64,000 nt of DNA from Meconema thalassinum (Eukaryota; Arthropoda; Insecta; Orthoptera; Tettigoniidae), in NCBI GenBank assembly GCA_946902985.2, contig OX336388.2, positions 231,056,467 to 231,120,466 of the forward strand, given 5' to 3'. A program made the translations under genes and the position numbers. Positions 10,766 through 21,358 of this stretch are shown piece by piece. Under the pieces are notes generated by a model that did not search any database, was not told where the DNA came from, and was given only the letters and a program-made list of their open reading frames with translations. Every line of letters starts with the position of its first letter. Within the stretch, counting starts at the first letter, position 1.

Positions 10766-11066
10766 ATAAAACCTCTGGCACTACAGCCCGTGAAGGGCAT
10801 AGGCCTACCAAGCTGCCCAGCCATTTGGCCTGGAGATATTGGGGTGACACGTGGTCAGCGCCTCGGATCCCCTCGGCCGTTAATCTTGGTTTTCGTGATC
10901 GGAGTGCTGCCTCACTGTCAGACAGCTACTCAATTGTCCTCACGAAGCTGAGTGCACCCCGTTCCAGCCCTCACGCTAGTTTCTAATATCCCTGACAGAG
11001 CCGGGAATCGAATCCGGGGCCTCCGGGTGAGAGGCAGGCGCGCTACCCCAACACCAAGGGGCCGGA
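10766..11066 (-). mobile_element. tRNA-headed SINE (family S5)
   Basis: On the minus strand the head reads ttggggtagcgcgcctgcct (A-box region) and later ggattcgattcccgg, a canonical B-box. The body contains gagggctggaacggggtgca. An 11-bp TSD, ttgtaacagat, lies at 10755-10765 and 11067-11077. The body motif is shared with the SINE at 51480-51735. Confidence 0.85.
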
Positions 11067-11557
11067 TTGTAACAGATCTGTTCTTAAAAAAAATTAGTGT
11101 GTGTGTTTTCCAGCTTTTAGACGATTAATTTTTGAGAAATAGTTTTGAGAACTACCTTCCTTTAGGTTAAATTTGTTCACGTACCGTACTGTAGACCAAG
11201 TCTTGCTTTTCCATTCATATTATTATTTTCGCTGAGGAAGGCCACAATAAAATGTACACATTAATAGTGACTTAAGGTTATTAATCTTCAGGACATTTTA
11301 ACTAATGCCCGTTGCTCACGGTAAAATTTTCCTTCAAATGTATTGTACAATAATTTAATTTTATAACATTTCTGTTGCTCACGGTCAAATTCAAGTTTTA
11401 TATAACCTTTGATAAAACTTTCCATAAAATAGGACATGTTCTATTTCGTAAAATTAATTTTACGAAATGAACCAATCAGGGAAGCTGACATGAAGATGAT
11501 GCTGGCGCCACGTTGTGAGAAGATTGTGAAGCTCGCTTGTAAACAAACACTTCGAAA

Positions 11558-11848
11558 ATGGCAGGCTCCGGCTGGACTAAGGAAGCTGTTAGTGTTTTAC
11601 TGGACGAGTACCAGAAATATCCGTGTTTGTATGAGGTTAAAATGCCCTTATACCACAATAGAAATGCAAGAAGGGAGGCAGAAATCTCAATCGCCGAATT
11701 TGTTTCACAAATTCGACCGAACACAAGCCAGGCTGATGTGAAGGCGAAGATAGACGGGCTTCGAACTCACTTGCAGTCTCATTTCAGGAGTAATGGCTTG
11801 CCTCATGTTAGTGTCCTGTCGAATAATGTTGGGACCAACAAGATCTAG
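11558..11848 (+). CDS. MADF/Myb-like protein of Harbinger element, truncated
   Basis: An ATG start in fair context opens a 96-codon frame. Residues about 1-70 are a MADF-type domain: WTKEAV.VLLDEYQKYPCLYEVK, then HNRNARREAE, IAEFVSQI, and DVKAKIDGLRTHLQ. In Harbinger elements such a DNA-binding protein is the second gene and helps bring the transposase to the ends (family knowledge). After about residue 70 the sequence is antisense to transposase DNA, so the C-terminus is a read-through artefact of the deletion. Confidence 0.7.
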   Translation: MAGSGWTKEAVSVLLDEYQKYPCLYEVKMPLYHNRNARREAEISIAEFVSQIRPNTSQADVKAKIDGLRTHLQSHFRSNGLPHVSVLSNNVGTNKI

Positions 11849-11941
11849 GAGTTTTTTAAAACTGCTTTCCTCCATTCTTAGAAAATTCCTATATGAATTC
11901 TGATCTTCTAACCTCAACTCATTTTCGACCAATGACAGCAT
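11768..11941 (-). pseudogene. Harbinger transposase N-terminal remnant
   Basis: From an ATG at 11941 the minus strand encodes about 58 residues typical of the start of insect Harbinger (DDE nuclease) transposases: LVENELRLEDQNSYRNF, MEESSFKKLLDLVGP, and ITPEMRLQV. The frame then runs into the antisense of the MADF gene. The catalytic DDE region is gone, so no activity is expected. Confidence 0.75.
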
Positions 11942-12266
11942 TCCTCTACTCTTCTCTTCTTTTTATCCATTCCCGAGTCCAGGACTTCCTAGCATTTCTT
12001 TTCTTCCTTTTTTTACCACTGTACGACATTTAATTGTAGCTAAAACAGCAATGTTTGCTTTGGTTGTTGGAGCCATACTCTCAAACCAATGTGTGTTGAA
12101 CAGCTGATTCTTGGTTCAGAAGTTTATCGGTAGATGGCGATCCTGATACATCCACGGATTTTATAAAATAATTTTACCGTGAACATCACAGCTTGCTTTC
12201 GTCAAATTTTTATAAAATTAGTTGTAAAATAAATTTTAAGAATCATTTTACCGTGAGCACCGGGCA

Positions 12267-12737
12267 TAATAATAATTGGTATGTTTAATTGTGTAACGAG
12301 GTGCAGTCGCTGGGTAATGTTACATATGCATTGGGGGCTATAGTGGTCACGATAAGCAGTATATAGCGTGCTTTTGTGCCATAGCATAACATATTTTTTT
12401 CCCTTTGTATTCTCGGTCCCAAGATAGTATGACAATACAGTATGTTATTATAAGATGTCATGCTGACTGGCCAGCCAGGGCGTGTCGCCCCACCTCTAGG
12501 GGGCTATTCTGTGCCCCGCGCTCGGGGACCAGCGTGCAGACGTGCCCTACATCGCCGGGTCCGAACAAACACGAGCCCACGATCTTGGATCTTCCCTATC
12601 TGGCAGTCATCTGAGTTAATATTTTACTCAATCGGTGTGCAAAACTTCTGACTTCCTCTGTAAACATAAGATTCTTCACTTGAAAGTGGCAATCGTTTCC
12701 AGTCCATGGGCATTGTTGCTTGTGATTTATAAATGCC
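12267..12737. other. No recognised gene; one GC-rich patch
   Basis: 12470-12570 is GC-rich (gggcgtgtcgccccacctct) in an AT-rich setting, possibly part of an unidentified repeat. Nothing else recognised. Confidence 0.35.
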
Positions 12738-13205
12738 TCAAAATTATACTTGTGCGTTTGTTGATTTTAACAAGCAAGAGTTTAGTGCTTTTCAGTCGGT
12801 CAACACGAATGTACCCAAAAGAGATTTATAAATCTCATGTAATTTATTTCAGGATTAGGGCATAACCCATCTCTTTTGGGTACATTCGTGTTGACCGACT
12901 GAAAAGCACTAAACTCTTGTTTAGGCAACACTGAAAATATGGCTTCAAACACCACAATGATTTTAACAAGGGTAGGTGTTTATAGACTGGGGATGTAGCG
13001 ATTACTCCTCGAATATTATACTTGGGCTTTTGTTGATTTTAACAAGGGTAGGTGTTTATAGACTGGGAATGTAGCATTTATTCCTCGAAAATTAAACTGG
13101 AGCGTTTGTTGATTTTAACAAGGGTGAGTTTTTAGACTGGGAATGTAGCAATTACTCTTCGAATATTATACTTGGGCGTTTGTTGATTTTAACGAGGGTA
13201 TGTTT
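12738..13205 (+). repeat. 76-bp tandem repeat interrupted by a palindrome
   Basis: Units contain tgattttaacaagggtaggt, gactgggaatgtagc and tcgaatattatacttgggcg. Starts of the tgattttaac block lie near 12760, 12958, 13033, 13109 and 13182. The first unit is split by the palindrome at 12775-12919 and some flanking DNA, so the array predates it. Confidence 0.75.
12775..12919. repeat. Perfect palindrome with 51-bp arms
   Basis: 12775-12825 (starting caagagtttagtgcttttca) is the exact reverse complement of 12869-12919; the loop is 43 bp. Perfect arms imply recent origin or gene conversion. Likely a foldback-type miniature element; no TSD was clearly identified. Confidence 0.9.
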
Positions 13206-13231
13206 AGGAAAATAATAGGAAATTTTTGGAA

Positions 13232-13284
13232 GAGTTAGTTAGTTAGTTAGTTATTGAGGTTTTAAGGGGCGGAACAACGAGGTC
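13232..13284 (-). mobile_element. Mini-retroposon, diverged copy
   Basis: (ttag)n followed by ttattgaggttttaaggggc and ggaacaacgaggtca; same layout as 9230-9301 with substitutions and a shortened end. Confidence 0.6.
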
Positions 13285-13559
13285 AGTAAGAGCAAGATTA
13301 GGTAGATCACAGAACTTAAGGTCGACATGAGAGATTTACATATTGCAATAGAAGACTTGAATTACAAGACGGACGCACTAAAGATATTGAAAGACAAACA
13401 CACTACGCTACAGGCGAGGATCAACAGAGGATAAGAAGTGTAATTCCAGAGGAAGAACAAAAATTACGCTCAGAGAGGATGAAAAAGTATTGGGCAGATA
13501 GAATGAAGAAAAACCTGAACCATAAACCTGACTCAAGTGGTCCTATGCTGACCATTCAT
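13285..13559. other. No recognised feature
   Basis: Short interval with no confident assignment. Confidence 0.3.
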
Positions 13560-14035
13560 TCATATTCTAAAGGCTAATGCCTTGTCGATGCAACCACACT
13601 CTTCTGTCGTTGGCGGTTCATTTCAGTTCCATGTAATTGTGACATCCCATTCTATTCTTGATGTCTTCCAAATACTTCGTCCTAGGCTGTCCTCTTCCTT
13701 TCTTTCCCAGCATTTTCCCTTCAAGAATGTTAACGATGAAAGTGTTGTGTCTAATGATATGTCCAATAAATTGTATTTTTCTCTTTCCCATTTCCTTCAT
13801 TAATCTTCTCTCTTCTTTGACTTCCCTTAAGACTTCCAGGTTGGTTTTTCTTTCTATCCAGCTCGTTCTTGTCATTGTCCACCATATCCACATTTCAGCA
13901 GCTTCAAGTCGATTCTTTTCCAATTTACCCAGAGTCCAACTTTCACTTCCATACAGCAGGGTACTCTATACAAATTATTTTATTACTTTGTAATGTTTTT
14001 CTTAGTCATAAATGCCTGTTTTGTCAATGCAGACC
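13560..14035 (-). pseudogene. LINE 3' fragment, family E
   Basis: The minus strand encodes the post-RT tail: ALTKQAFMTKKN (14030-13990), SWTLGKLEKNRLEAAEMW, FIGHIIRHNTF, EGKMLGKKGRGQPRTKYL and NYMELK. A small deletion lies near 13965-13990. It matches the fragment at 25015-25504 closely. Truncated and inactive. Confidence 0.8.
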
Positions 14036-14183
14036 ATACAATTAAAATACAGTGAAATCTCTCTATAACGGACACCTTTGGGACCGTAAATACAGGGTGT
14101 CTCAAAGAATGTACTAACACTTTGAATGACTATAAAATGATTATTAATTAACATAGAGACAAGTTTAAGGGCTTCAATTATAG

Positions 14184-14378
14184 AAAAAAAAGGAAACTTG
14201 TAGTTTAACGTGACCGTTAATCTAGAGATCATGAGCCACGGGACCTCCTTTTTACGTGGAATCCGAACCACAGGACATGGCATTTCAATTCGAAAATCTC
14301 ACATGCATTGACCGGGAATCGAACCAGGACCGCCTTGGTGAAAGGCATACAGCTAGACCGCTGAGCCACCACGCCCCC
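14184..14378 (-). mobile_element. tRNA-headed SINE (family S2) inside a TIR
   Basis: On the minus strand the head reads gtggtggctcagcggtctag (A-box) and ggttcgattcccgg (B-box), with body tgcatgtgagattttcgaa. TSD tcaattatag lies at 14174-14183 and 14379-14388. Another copy lies at 31575-31750. The uninterrupted right TIR shows the pre-insertion sequence. Confidence 0.9.
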
Positions 14379-14429
14379 TCAATTATAGAGGAGACATATA
14401 ATTAAAGACTCTTGTTCGCAAATGTTCAA

Positions 14430-14840
14430 GTTGATGACCGTCAGTGTCCAGACATAGCTGATAACGCGAAGCAATGGATTCGCAAACGTTACGACAAAGT
14501 TCATTTGGAATTTCGTGACATTGTCTGTCAATTTCCAATTTCGTGTTGGAATGTAGGATTTCCAGCGCAGACGCTTCATGATGCGATGGACGCTATCTTT
14601 TGAGATGTGTGTCTCTCGAGCCGTTTGTCGTAGTGATTTCGGTGGGGATCGAGTGAGGGCTTCCTGCACCTGTTCTTCTTTTCTAGGACTGGTGGATGTC
14701 CGTGGTCGTCCAGAACGTTTCTTGTTGACGTTTTGAACGGTTCCATCTGCTTCAAATTTATCTCTGATGCGAGCAATGGTCCGGTGCGTTGGTGGCGGTT
14801 TATCGAACTCCTGGACACTGGCGGTAATCCATTTGAACAA
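14430..14840 (-). pseudogene. Transposase DNA-binding domain remnant
   Basis: The minus strand encodes a paired helix-turn-helix segment: [17 protein letters not shown], an [10 protein letters not shown] linker, [20 protein letters not shown] and [17 protein letters not shown]. The pattern is that of IS630/Tc-like transposases, whose linker normally leads to a DDE/D domain; here that domain is missing and the frame passes into the TIR. The frame has no ATG at its 5' edge. Such proteins bind TIRs; this fragment could at most bind DNA. Confidence 0.7.
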
Positions 14841-15107
14841 TTGCGAACATGAGTCTTTAATTAGATGTCTCTTCTATAATTGAAGCCCTTAAACTTGTCT
14901 CTATGTTCATAAATAATCATTTTATAGTGATTCAAAGTGTTAGTACATTTTTTGAGACACCCTGTACTGTCCGCTAAAGATTAGTGTCCACTATAGAGAG
15001 GGTTAGAGAATATGATTGCAATTTGGCACATGTACTTGTGCAGTATGTGTACTTACATGAAAACGTAGGATTACGCGCGCGGTAAAACATTCCAGTTTCG
15101 TCCACAT

Positions 15108-15498
15108 TTAAAATGTTTTCCGGTGAATAGCCGTCAGTGATGGAAGGCAATTTTTCTTCCCAGCTTGAAACATATCAACAGTGGAGGATTCTCCGCAAAT
15201 TGCTCGAAATTTTCTATCGTGACGCTTTCTTAAATTCACGAGCCATCCGTTCAAGGCTTCGAAATCTCCGATACCTAATTCTGCCGCGAAATCCAATGCT
15301 TTGGCTTGTATCATTGGTCCGGACACAGGGACTTCTTATTTTGCTGAACCACCCTAACACCGTCTTTTCAATAACAGCACCATTACCACTTTGAAATTGT
15401 CTAATTTGTAGCTCATTACCACTAAGATGCCATACTTTAATTATCTCTTCTTGTTTTTTCACAATTTCTGCTGGCTGTGTCTTTTCAATCTTAAACAC
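15108..15498 (-). pseudogene. Tigger/CENP-B-like transposase DNA-binding region, frameshifted
   Basis: Two overlapping minus-strand frames form one protein: KKQEEIIKVW...VLGWFSKIRS (first HTH), then a shift near 15300 into SGPMIQAKALDFAAELGIG and NGWLVNLRKRHDRKFRAICG (CENPB-type HTH). In pogo/Tigger transposases these bind the ends and precede a DDD nuclease, which is not visible here. Inactive. Confidence 0.75.
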
Positions 15499-15573
15499 TT
15501 CACATGGTTTCCGTCCAACACACTTCTTACGATTGTGATAATCTACGATGTCTACTTTCTTTTTTAAAGTTAA

Positions 15574-16591
15574 CCCTGTTAGTGCCAGGCGAAAAGGTAA
15601 AGGTGAGTTCTAAAAGTGCCAGGCTGTTTTAATGGAAAATGTAGGCTTTCAGAAAAGAAAAATGTATATCCCCTGTTTTTAAAGATATACGAAAGCGAAA
15701 TTTAGTCGCGGAGTGCAAAACATAGCTCTCTAAATTCAGGGATATTTTCAGATCATTATTAAACCTATTTCTTTCTTTATTAATTAATTAAAATAATTTC
15801 TTCGGTAAAATAAAAATTAGAAATTTTGATTATTCCTATTACCACACGCTTATAAATGGACACTGGAAAGCACACATACATAACAAAAGAACCAGGAAAA
15901 ACAGTTTTTTAGTTTTAAAAAAATATCAAAAATCCATAAATTCGAAAATCTAGCATATTCATAAAATACACCAACAATGGCAAGCACTCAAATAAATAAA
16001 ATAAAAATAATGACAGTGAAAATAAATAAACAGAAGGGCATTCTGTAGTTTTATCTTTCACATTTGTGGTTGTGTAGCCTGTGGAAGATTGTCCTGGTAA
16101 ACATCCCTTTCTTCCCAGTACTATCAACATCATTACCATCACTATCACGTGCTTGGTTATGTACGATCGCATTCCGTGCAGGTAATTCATTGTCCGAAGC
16201 GGAATCGGCACTTGATTCGTCACACACAAGATCGTAATCACTGTCCTCGAAGTCCGAGTGTTCACCAATTGACTCATCAATTATTAATTCTTCAATTTCT
16301 TCCTCTCTCAAGCCATCCTTCCTTGCCTTCGACGCCATGCTTTGACGAGTCGCACGTAAACAAGTCAAGGAACTTCAAATATCGCTCGAGTATATCGATA
16401 GACAGAAAACAAAAGAAGTTTACCAGAAAATGGTAGCTAGAACTCTCTTTAATGAACACGTCAAGTTTAGACGCCATTTTCGGTCTATAAGCCCCTCTAA
16501 GAATACAAAAACGAAGCGTCTCTCAGAGCGACGCTGACAAGTTTCGTTCAGGTTATGAGGATCGCTCACAGCGACTCTGGCACTAAGAGGG
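15574..16591 (-). mobile_element. piggyBac-type non-autonomous element
   Basis: 15-bp TIRs: ccctgttagtgccag at 15574 and its complement with one mismatch ending at 16591. TTAA lies on both sides (15570-15573, 16592-16595), the piggyBac signature. The element is 1018 bp and sits in the Tigger element. Confidence 0.9.
16051..16338 (-). pseudogene. piggyBac transposase N-terminal remnant
   Basis: An ATG at 16338 opens a frame beginning MASKARKDG followed by a strongly acidic stretch (EEEIEELIIDES...HSDFEDSDYDLVCDESS), the usual N-terminus of piggyBac-type transposases. The DDD catalytic core is absent; the rest of the frame to 16051 has no recognised domain. This explains the element's non-autonomy. 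Confidence 0.65.
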
Positions 16592-17008
16592 TTAAACTTT
16601 TACGGGGAGCCATTTCAAATGCACTCACTTGCTACTGTAACGTACAGGTCCTACAATAGATTTAAGAAGTTTCATGGCAAAACTGACTAGATGGTGAAAG
16701 TATGAATTCCCTTATCGTGGCCAGTTCAAGTTTGAGGGAGCAATGAAAGCGATACCTTTAGGCCTAGGTTTATTTTTGGTGCATTGCAGAAGATAGGGGA
16801 TGGGATGGTTAGCAATAACTGGCTTCCAGCAAGCACAGGATGTGTCGAAAGTACATTAACACAACAGAGTGTTCATACAAGACTAATGGACCTACAGAGA
16901 TACGATTTCTTATCAAAACAATTGTCCGCTAAGGGAGCTTGGTTGATTTTTTAATGCGGCCGGGGTGTGCGTGTCCGTAATAGCGAGTGTCCACATAAGA
17001 GAATTTAA

Positions 17009-17739
17009 TCCCTCCCTACATTATTCTGCTAAGGTCCCATTTCAGTTTTGAACCGAAAATAAGGTCCCATTAACACCAAACTACACATATGGAGTACCTA
17101 CAGGTTCAGCATAACGCACTCACTTACTCTTTAAATGCCTCACAATTAAATAAATACCTTAAAACATGTATATTTACAGTGAAATAATGAAAGAATGCTA
17201 CACGGTAACCATGGTAACAGAATCTCACAGGTCCATCTAATTCTGTAAGACGCAATGCAATTCCAATTATTACATTACTGTGAAAGTTTACAGACGGTTA
17301 TAAGGTTTTTACTGAACCAAATTAAGCTGTAAAATTCATCAATACATACAGTATAATGCGCTTAAGGGGGTCAAGGGGCACTCTAGAATTTTTTCACGCA
17401 ATTTTCACGTGTGAGTGTGGTACGAAAGGTCTTTTTCACCCGACTATAAAGGGTCTCCGAAAACCACATTTAAAGGCCCTTAAGTTAACAGTGTCTGTGA
17501 TATTCGCAGAAAACTAACTTCGCTCTGATAGGCTATACCTATGAAGGAATGACAAACCCCTAACCACTGCATTGTGGACAGAACAACAGAAACAGGAACA
17601 CAGTCAAAATAAATTTTGGGAAGAGAAGAGGAGGAAGGGAGAGAAGTGAAAATTGTGTCATAATGAGATATTTAAGTTCAAACACTGTCCGTGAGGGCAA
17701 AAATGTTATAGGTCCCTAATAATAATAATAATAGTTGCA
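17009..17739. other. No gene recognised; left TSD of LINE C at the end
   Basis: Unassigned sequence; aataatagttgca at 17727-17739 is the 5' target-site copy of the following LINE. Confidence 0.4.
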
Positions 17740-20700
17740 TAATGGGAGTGATATGCGCAATACATTGGATTCACCAAGTGAATCCAACAAGCCTCTGTCA
17801 CTCCAATTCCAACATGTAACCTACCCGAGGTGCCACTGTTAAGCCGAGCAACCTAGTGGAAGGTTGGGTAACCAATCCCAGCGGGAAACTAGGTCGGCGA
17901 GCCGATCAGTGTTGGGGGAAATGCAAAGATGGTCAACGGCTACAACGGCGGAAGAGGAAAATAATTCCCAACGGCGAAGAAGGTGGAAGAACTATCTTCG
18001 ATGCAACTTAAATCCATTAGTGTCTGTACTGGTATCCAGCGGCTAATGGTCAGCGTCTGTTAGCTCAGTGAGCTCGGCTGGAAACACGATGTTCCAAAGG
18101 CCTCAACAACCTCTGGTCCTGTATGGTCCTGGCACTCACCAGGCCAAACAAATCAAGTACAAGCAAACATGAACTGTGCAAGCAATCACAACTCTACCCC
18201 AGGTGGTACCCAATCCACCCGTCCACAATCGGCAACTGGACTTTCGGATTCTGGGGAGTCCAGGCAAACGCAGCAGAGAGAGTCGGAGATCTCTGGTCAC
18301 CTTCCCTACAAACAGAAAACATTCATTGGAACACTGAACATTAATACCCTAATTCAAATTGGAAAATTATACAATCTCACGCAAGAAATCGACAGACAAA
18401 AAATTCTCATTCTTGCTCTTCCATAAACTAGAATGACTGACAACGAAACTATGGACTATGGAAATTACCGCATTTTCAAGAGCAAAACATTACAGAGAGT
18501 CGCGAAAGGTGCACCAATCTTCGGAATGGCTTTTCTTGTCCACAAATCCATCATTAATTCTGTCGAAGAAGTCACACCCGTTAATGATCGAATTATGACC
18601 ATGCGCATCCAGAGCGCCAACAAGAAATACACTCTTGTCAATGCTCATGCACCTACTAACATCGACAACAAGAAAAATCCTGAAAATGTTCAAAAATTTT
18701 GGAAAAAAAAATGGGAAAAAATTATGAGTAACATTCATCAAGATGACGTGAAAATCCTGATGGGAGATTTCAATGCCCAACTTGGCAAAGAAAAAATCTA
18801 GCGAAAAATCATTGTCAAAAATTCTGCACACCAAAATACAAACAGTAATGGCACACGATTGGTAGACATTTGTCATCAATTCAATCTCGAAGTTATGTCC
18901 ACGCATTTCAGGAAACCTGCACACAAACAGAAAACTTGGCGATCTCCCATTCAACATCTCGGTGAATACCAAATTGATCATGTTGCCATCTCCCATGCAC
19001 ACTATAGAACCATCCATGACGTTCAAGTCCGACGAGGGGCAAACATTAATTCAGACCATTATCTCACAAGAATCAAAATGAAATCTTCACCTAAGAGGAT
19101 TCATAAAAAATATATTACATCCCAAAATTTGACACATCCAAAATTCAAGAAACAAAAATCGCAGAAGAATGGGATAAAGAACCAGTGAACAATTGGACGG
19201 ACTTCTGCAGCAAAATTATCAGAAAAGCCAAAGAACTGATTCCACTTAGAAAGAAAGCAAAACACCCCTGGTAGGATTCCAACTGTGATCAAGTCATTAT
19301 TGATCGCCGAATCGCATTCCAAAAATACAATAGCCACAAATCTCCAGAAACTTTACAACACTTTCTCGGCGTCCGCAAACAGGCAACCAAAATTATCAGG
19401 ACAACTAAACGTAATTTTATAACTAAGCAACTTCAGTCAATCGAGGATGACTTCAGGAATCACAACAGTCGAGATTTTTATAAAACCTTCGGGAACAGAA
19501 TTAAAAGTTACACACCGCAAAATTTGACTTTCAAGAAACAATACGGAAGTCTCGCACTCACTAACCAAGAAAACTGTGAAGATCTAGCACGTTATTTTTC
19601 TGACCTCCTCAATTGTCCTGAACCACCTGAGCGATTTATACATACAGTCCCAGAACACATACGACCCGAAGCCAAACCACCAACGCAAGAAGAAATCCAT
19701 CACCACATCAAAAAACTCAAGAACGGAAAGACATCAGGAGAAGACGGAATCATCGCAGAACTATTGAAAAATCTAGGATCACGATCACTACAGGAAATCA
19801 CACAGATCATTCGGGACATTTGGCGAAGTGAAAAACTACCGGACGAATGGAAATGCGCACTCATCCACCCACTCCACAAGAAAGGAGATAAATCTGATGT
19901 AAATAACTACAGAGGAATTTCCCTCCTACCCATCGCTTATAAAATCCTCTCCGCCTGTCTTTTACAACGCACGCAAGAACAACTCGAGCCACTCATCGGT
20001 GAATATCAGGCTGGCTTCAGACCAAACAGATCAGCCGTCGAACAAATCTTCAATCTGAAATCCACCTTGAAACTTCGAGCCACACGAAATCTCCCAACCA
20101 TCTGTACATTTGTCGACTTTCAGAAGGCTTATGACTCCATTGATCGAAAATCTCTTTTTAATGTACTCGAAGAAAACCATCTCGATCCGAAGACGAGACG
20201 ACTCATCCAACAAACCTTAACCGACACAATTTCCAAGGTCAAATTCATTGGAGAGATCTCCCAACCTTTTCCCATTAAAACTGGTGTTCGGCAGGGTGAT
20301 GGACTTTCTCTATTGCTGTTCAACATCGTTCTCGATAAGGTCATCAAAGAATGGGAAAAAGAATTAAAAAGTCGCAACATATGGAAACCTGACGTGTTAG
20401 GAAGACGGAATGATAATACCAATGTTACATGCTTAGCTTTTGCTGATGATTTGGCAGTCCTCTCCGGAGATGAACGAACGGCAATTCACCAGATTGAAGT
20501 CCTCAAAGAATGTGCTGGGAAAGTAGGGTTGCAAATCTCCTTCACAAAAACTGAATTCATGGCTACAAAACACATTGAAACCCAATCTTTGGTAACAAAA
20601 TACGGTTCAATCAACAAGGTTAATCATTTCAAATACTTAGGTGAAATTATTGAACCTACAGGCACAGAAAGAATAGCACAAAGAACACGTGAACTCAAAA

Positions 20701-21345
20701 TGCGGAAAGCATATGGGAAAACCGCAAACATCTACAACAAAAAATGCATGAGCATTAACACTAAAATTCGACATTACGCGACGGTCATCAAACCCGAAAC
20801 ACTCTACGCCAGTGAGACTTTAAACCTCAATTATAAAGGGGATCTTGAAAACATCAAGAAAGCTGAAAGGAAAATTATCCGAAAAATTCTTGGCCCAAGA
20901 CTTACAGATGAAGGATATCGTTTACAATCGCACAAGATCACAGAAAAATATTAAAATATTGAAACCAATTTCCGTAAACGACGCTTGAAATTTTATGGAC
21001 ACATTATGAGGCTAGATGACAACCGATTAACCAAGAAAATATTGATGTACTCACAAAAATTAAAGACGACAACGGTTTGGATTAAACAAGTCCAAACTGA
21101 TCTCAATAACGCCAACATCACACCCACAGATATCGAAGACCGCAAAAATTTCAGACATAAGATCTACACTTGGGAAGCTGCATCAGAAGATACGCCCAGC
21201 AGACCTAGGGGAAAATGGACTGACGAACGTCGAGCTAAACATAGCGACATGATGAAAGAATTCTGGAAGAACAAGAAAAATAACAGCAACAGATCATAAC
21301 TTGCTTTATGTGATCCTGTATGGGTCGAAACATACTAAATAAATA
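17740..21345 (+). mobile_element. Full-length RTE-like LINE, family C
   Basis: The 13-bp TSD aataatagttgca at 17727-17739 and 21346-21358 delimits 3606 bp, the size expected of a complete RTE-type element. It has a roughly 0.55-kb 5' region, a single EN-RT ORF, a short 3' UTR and an (aaat)n tail. The intact TSD indicates a single insertion that has since decayed by point mutation. Confidence 0.9.
18280..21297 (+). pseudogene. LINE C endonuclease-reverse transcriptase, several stops and one shift
   Basis: AP endonuclease: GTLNINTLIQIGKL, NAHAPTN, MGDFNAQLG, QIDHVAIS and SDHYL. RT: GISLLPIAYKILS, EYQAGFRPNRS, FVDFQKAYDS, GVRQGDGLS...LLFNIVLDKVI and catalytic FADD (about 20440), then the post-RT region YASETL, RKILG, FYGHIMRL, RLTKKI. 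In-frame stops occur near 18424, 18799, 19272 and 20952, plus one frameshift near 19150. Family role: nicks target DNA and copies its own RNA in place. The number of lesions rules out function now. The true start is uncertain; ATGs at 17864 and 18169 precede recognisable EN sequence. Confidence 0.85.
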
Positions 21346-21358
21346 AATAATAGTTGCA

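Larger units (their letters stand above)
11306..12266. mobile_element. PIF/Harbinger deletion derivative
   Basis: 22-bp TIRs (tgcccgttgctcacggtaaa at the left) differ by one base and are flanked by TAA (11303-11305, 12267-12269), the 3-bp TWA target typical of PIF/Harbinger. Subterminal copies of the gctcacggt motif lie near 11372 and 12176. Inside, remnants of the superfamily's two genes converge and abut, so the interior was lost in one deletion. Confidence 0.85.
14093..14964 (-). mobile_element. IS630/mariner-type non-autonomous element with long TIRs
   Basis: Flanked by TA at 14091-14092 and 14965-14966. TIRs begin cagggtgtctcaaa and remain similar for roughly 165 bp (through agacaagtttaagggcttca and tgttcgcaaatgttcaa), unusually long for this superfamily. 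The interior has a partial transposase DNA-binding domain and no catalytic domain. The left TIR is interrupted by a SINE (14184-14378). Confidence 0.8.
14050..17008 (-). mobile_element. pogo/Tigger-type DNA transposon, decayed, host of nested insertions
   Basis: The left end, cagtgaaatctctctataac at 14050, follows TA (14048-14049). Pogo-like terminal repetition (gtccgctaaag, gtgtccactatagagagg) resumes after the nested insertion at 14965-15005. The right end is degenerate: gtccgtaatagcgag and gtccacataagag at about 16977-17008. Orientation follows the transposase relic at 15108-15498. It contains a piggyBac derivative and an IS630/mariner derivative. The right limit is approximate. Confidence 0.65.
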
